From CAZKEW01 sp964580435 (GTDB lineage: Bacteria; Acidobacteriota; Aminicenantia; Aminicenantales; UBA8522): 61,388 nt of DNA. The notes beneath the pieces were generated by a model. The model searched no databases. It was not told the origin of the DNA and saw only the letters and a list, made by a program, of their open reading frames with translations. Shown piece by piece: positions 58,734-61,388 of this stretch. Numbering within the stretch: position 1 is the first letter of the stretch; the number at the start of each line of letters is the position of its first letter. Location: positions 1-61,388 of the forward strand of contig CAZOKP010000006.1 of the NCBI GenBank assembly GCA_964580435.1, read 5' to 3'. The position numbers were made by a program, and so were the translations under genes.

Positions 58734-58833
58734 NNNNNNNNNNNNNNNNNNNNNNNNNNNNNNNNNNNNNNNNNNNNNNNNNNNNNNNNNNNNNNNNNNN
58801 NNNNNNNNNNNNNNNNNNNNNNNNNNNNNNNNN
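58734..58833. other. Assembly gap of 100 N (probably zero true length)
   Basis: One hundred N between identical 55-base ends. Collapsing 155 bases would join the two sides without missing sequence. Confidence 0.97.
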
Positions 58834-58847
58834 AGAATGGAATAGAA

Positions 58848-60113
58848 GTGGCTGAGACAAGCGTGTTTCCCGCCCGATCGGTTGAGCCAGTCATCCTAGC
58901 CAAACCCGGACACTCGATTTTGCGGCGGGACATCGACCCCGACGCCCTTAAGATCCTTTTCCGGCTCTATCGGCAAGGTTTCACCTCTTACCTTACCGGA
59001 GGCGCGGTCCGCGATCTGCTGCTGCTGAAACCGGCCAAGGATTTCGACATCGTCACAGATGCCCGCCCCGGCCAGATCAAGAAACGCTTTGCCAACGCCT
59101 ACGTCATCGGCAGGCGTTTCCGCCTGGCCCATGTCCATTTCAGCGGAGAAAAGATCATCGAGGTGTCGACGTTTCGGAGGGCCGCCGACCACGTCGAAGA
59201 ACAGTCCCCGGAGGGCGAAAACGTTCCTGCCAATCCTTACGGAACTCCCGGCGAAGACGCTTTCCGACGGGACATAACGATTAATGCGCTCTTTTATGAT
59301 GTCATCACCGATACCGTCATCGACTATGTCGGCGGCCTCGAAGATTTGGCCCGGCGGACCGTCCGTGTCATCGGCGACCCGGCGCAGAGATTCATGGAGG
59401 ATCCCGTCCGCATCTGGCGCGTCCTGCGGCATTCCGCCCGCCTTGGATTCACCATCGAGGAGGCCACCGAGAAAGCGATCCCTTCCCAAGTCCACCTTCT
59501 CTGCTCATGTTCTGGGGCTCGCCTCTATGAAGAGTTCAACAAGGACTTGGCCTACGAAACTCGGCCCGTCATCGAAGCGCTTCGAAAATATGGCATTCTC
59601 GGCCGCATCCTGGGAAAGGCGGGCGAAGATTATGAAAACGATGCCGGCCTTTTCTTGCGGTTGAGCTCGCTCCTCGAAATCGAGGACCGGGCGAGAACGG
59701 AGGGACACCAGCTCTCCCTCGAAGAGATGTATGCGCTCATCTTCTGGCCCTGGCTGGAACCGCTCCTTGCAGAGAATCAGGTTGATCTTCATAAAACCCT
59801 CAGCGATGCATTAAGTAACGCCGGGATGAGAATGTCGCTTCCTAGGGGCCTTCGCGCCAATGTCGGCCAGATCCTGGTCATCGTCAGGGCCATGGACCGG
59901 GCCCTCCGTACGGGGCGTATGCGCTGGTCCCTGTTGCGGAGAGCTCATTATCAGCAGGCGTCCCGGCTGTTTTTCTTGATCTTCAAAGAGCGGCCCGCCG
60001 AAAAGGAAGAATCTTTCACCAAGCTGCTCGAACAGGCCTTTCCCTCGGGACTGAAAAGCTGGAAGCGCCGGCGTCGGCGGCCCCGAGGCCGTTTTTTGAG
60101 AAAGCTCTCGTAA
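58848..60113 (+). CDS. pcnB: Polynucleotide adenylyltransferase PcnB / CCA-adding enzyme family
   Basis: A 421-residue class II nucleotidyltransferase: YLTGGAVRDLLLLKPAKDFDIV with active-site Asp pair, RRFRLAHVHF, RDITINALFYDV, DPVRIWRVLRHSARLGFTIE and a basic C-terminus (RRRRPRGRFLRKL). The pattern and tail fit PcnB (poly(A) polymerase), but CCA-adding enzymes share the core; at least one tRNA here needs CCA added. GTG at 58848 is used; the same codon also lies in the duplicated copy (58693). The 5' end lies beside the false gap. Confidence 0.92.
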   Translation: MAETSVFPARSVEPVILAKPGHSILRRDIDPDALKILFRLYRQGFTSYLTGGAVRDLLLLKPAKDFDIVTDARPGQIKKRFANAYVIGRRFRLAHVHFSGEKIIEVSTFRRAADHVEEQSPEGENVPANPYGTPGEDAFRRDITINALFYDVITDTVIDYVGGLEDLARRTVRVIGDPAQRFMEDPVRIWRVLRHSARLGFTIEEATEKAIPSQVHLLCSCSGARLYEEFNKDLAYETRPVIEALRKYGILGRILGKAGEDYENDAGLFLRLSSLLEIEDRARTEGHQLSLEEMYALIFWPWLEPLLAENQVDLHKTLSDALSNAGMRMSLPRGLRANVGQILVIVRAMDRALRTGRMRWSLLRRAHYQQASRLFFLIFKERPAEKEESFTKLLEQAFPSGLKSWKRRRRRPRGRFLRKLS

Positions 60114-60142
60114 ACCAATTTCAGTAAGGAAAGGAGTTTTAA

Positions 60143-60667
60143 ATGGCAAAACGGATTGGCACACTGCTGGTCGTAACGGCCTTGTTGCTTGCCCTTCCGT
60201 CAGGAATCATGTTTGGGTCAAAAGATACGAAGGCCAGGATCGAAGGAGCGGCTGGCGTTTTCCTGGGTCCCGCCGACCCGTCCATAACAAAGGCTAAGAT
60301 CCTCAATGCTCTCCTCGAGTTGTTGGATATCACCGCGTCCCTGACTCCCGAATCGCAATACAAAGCCGATATCAAGTACAGGATTGATGTCGCCAAGGAC
60401 CTTTTCCAAAAGGAGTCGATGTTCGACGAAAAGGCGCGCCAGTATTTGTCCTTTGCCTACCGCATGATGACCAATGGGAAGAAATACGAAAGGCCGAAGG
60501 AGTTGGACGAGTTTGTGACGCCGGCCGAAGCTCAGGAAAAAAGCCAGAAATACGCCAAAAAATTGATGGAGGAAGCTCTGGCCAACTTGGAAGAAGGAAA
60601 CGAAGGAGAAACAGCCAAGCTTCTCCTAGAGTTGGTCCTTATGATCGTAACGCCGATCTCAGGATAG
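60143..60667 (+). CDS. Small exported alpha-helical protein, unknown function
   Basis: A 174-residue protein I do not recognise. A signal peptide (IGTLLVVTALLLALPSGIMFGS) precedes a predominantly helical mature part (two amphipathic stretches, about 45-120 and 135-170, rich in Lys/Glu/Ala), without cysteine. AAGGAAAGGAGTTTTAA precedes the ATG, 29 bases after pcnB, so it may be cotranscribed with it. Confidence 0.7.
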   Translation: MAKRIGTLLVVTALLLALPSGIMFGSKDTKARIEGAAGVFLGPADPSITKAKILNALLELLDITASLTPESQYKADIKYRIDVAKDLFQKESMFDEKARQYLSFAYRMMTNGKKYERPKELDEFVTPAEAQEKSQKYAKKLMEEALANLEEGNEGETAKLLLELVLMIVTPISG

Positions 60668-60743
60668 ACCTGCGGGAAGCACCTTAAGTCTTTTATTTTG
60701 TGAAACTTGCCTTTTCCAGTTGGTGCATGAATCCCTGCGCGCT

Positions 60744-60757
60744 TTGACCTAAGTCAA
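60744..60757. promoter_or_regulatory. CRP/FNR-type site upstream of the hemerythrin gene
   Basis: TTGAC-CTAA-GTCAA, a perfect inverted repeat with the half-sites of the FNR/DNR/HcpR group. A -10 box TTATAT/TATATC at 60780-60786 puts its centre at about -41.5, the class II activation position. Confidence 0.55.
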
Positions 60758-60834
60758 TGAACATTTATGGTCTTTATGGTTATATCTATTACAGCAGGTC
60801 AATGGCTTCGGATGCCAGAAAGGAGCGTACTAAA

Positions 60835-61377
60835 ATGTTGCCAATTGGTCCACTAATGATCGAGCACAGGCTCATCGAACGGGTTATTCAGGTGATGAAA
60901 GGCCAAGTTGACCGCATAGAGACAGAGAAGAAGGTGGATTCGGATCTCCTTGAGGGTGTGATAAACTTTTTCCAGGGCTATGCCGATCGCTGCCACCACG
61001 GGAAGGAGGAAGGCATCCTGTTCCGGGATATCAACAAAAAAGCCCTTTCTCCTGAGCATAAAAGGATCGTGGAGGAGCTCATGGAGGAACACAAATTGGG
61101 AAGAAAGACCACCGCGGCGTTAGGGGACGCCATTCAGAGGTATCAGAGTGGTGATAGTGAGGCGCTTCCCCTGATCGCAGCCGGCCTCCAATCGCTGGTT
61201 GAATTCTACCCAAGACACATTGAGAAGGAGGACAAACATTTCTTCCTTCCCATTATGGCCTATTTTGGCAAAGAAGAGAAAGACGCCATGCTGAAAGAGG
61301 GTTATGAGTTTGATAGCAAACTGATCCATGAGGAATATGAGAAACGTGTGAGGGCGCTCCGCTCCGTTTTGGCGTGA
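60835..61377 (+). CDS. Hemerythrin-domain protein
   Basis: A 180-residue protein with a hemerythrin HHE domain: IEHRLIERVIQVM, DRCHHGKEEGILF, EEHKLGRKTT and YPRHIEKEDKHFFLPIM supply His/Glu ligands for a di-iron (O2- or NO-binding) centre. I chose the ATG at 60835 because AAAGGAG lies 9 bases upstream; a frame opening at 60757 would overlap the CRP/FNR site. Likely role: oxygen or nitric oxide sensing or protection (known for the family). Confidence 0.88.
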   Translation: MLPIGPLMIEHRLIERVIQVMKGQVDRIETEKKVDSDLLEGVINFFQGYADRCHHGKEEGILFRDINKKALSPEHKRIVEELMEEHKLGRKTTAALGDAIQRYQSGDSEALPLIAAGLQSLVEFYPRHIEKEDKHFFLPIMAYFGKEEKDAMLKEGYEFDSKLIHEEYEKRVRALRSVLA

Positions 61378-61388
61378 GTTCTCACTGA

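Noticed and set aside
58679..58888. A true direct repeat or insertion-element target duplication
   Set aside because: Exact identity up to both edges of a 100-N run is better explained by unmerged contig overlap.
1..61388. CRISPR array, prophage, insertion sequence with transposase, rRNA genes
   Set aside because: No regularly spaced repeats, phage structural genes, transposase motifs or rRNA sequence were found.

Overview
The window looks like a piece of a draft or metagenome-assembled bacterial genome: it carries two runs of 100 N, and one of them is flanked by an exact 55-base duplication, as expected of two overlapping but unmerged contigs. The gene content suggests an anaerobic, Gram-negative (outer-membrane), peptide-degrading bacterium: a TonB receptor, an outer-membrane beta-barrel, S46 and M14 exported peptidases, a TPR sulfatase-fold protein, a bactofilin, an aldehyde:ferredoxin oxidoreductase operon, ferredoxin-thioredoxin reductase and FeoAB. 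My best guess is the Aminicenantes (OP8) or a nearby Acidobacteria-like lineage. This is an inference from gene mix, not from a marker-gene search.

Layout. 0.2-2.5 kb: PLP aminotransferase and a DUF362 ferredoxin protein, then tRNA-Pro(CGG). 2.6-12 kb: TM1586-type nitroreductase, large M14 peptidase, methyltransferase, ABC-F ATPase, DUF4097 lipoprotein, DUF3014 protein, PflX-like radical SAM. 12-20 kb: DedA, SurE/cupin, tRNA-Pro(GGG), MerR-type HTH, a GT-C membrane protein with a small partner, RarA, a beta-propeller lipoprotein, an HD protein. 20-29 kb: TonB receptor and, divergently, an operon of P5C dehydrogenase, MobB, an unknown membrane protein, a polyferredoxin, tungsten/molybdenum-type AOR, a MoaD-like and a MoeB-like protein. 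29-34 kb: PspC, deoxynucleoside kinase, panB-panC-panD, aspartase. 34-39 kb (minus): E2, E1-beta, E1-alpha of a 2-oxoacid dehydrogenase; beta-barrel; thioredoxin-like protein, rubredoxin-FTR fusion, DUF2769 lipoprotein. 39-46 kb (minus): GuaB, SecA, S46 peptidase. 46-52 kb: FeoAB, gap, AcpS-UvrC, UvrB. 52-61 kb: bactofilin, CBM9-like/esterase-fold protein, CapA, sulfatase-TPR, gap, PcnB, small exported protein, hemerythrin.

Points beyond the gene list: (i) a family of intergenic, terminal-inverted-repeat elements with three copies (16.5, 22.3-22.6 and 51.7-52.0 kb, perhaps a fourth at the left edge), each ending next to a gene promoter; (ii) promoters of secA and uvrB whose -10 box ends 7 nt before the ATG, implying leaderless mRNAs; (iii) a 21-bp palindrome over the feoAB promoter and a CRP/FNR-type site correctly placed for activation of a hemerythrin gene; (iv) an esterase-fold protein lacking its nucleophile and histidine; (v) a structured leader with a possible hidden short peptide before pspC. 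No CRISPR array, prophage, transposase or rRNA gene was seen.
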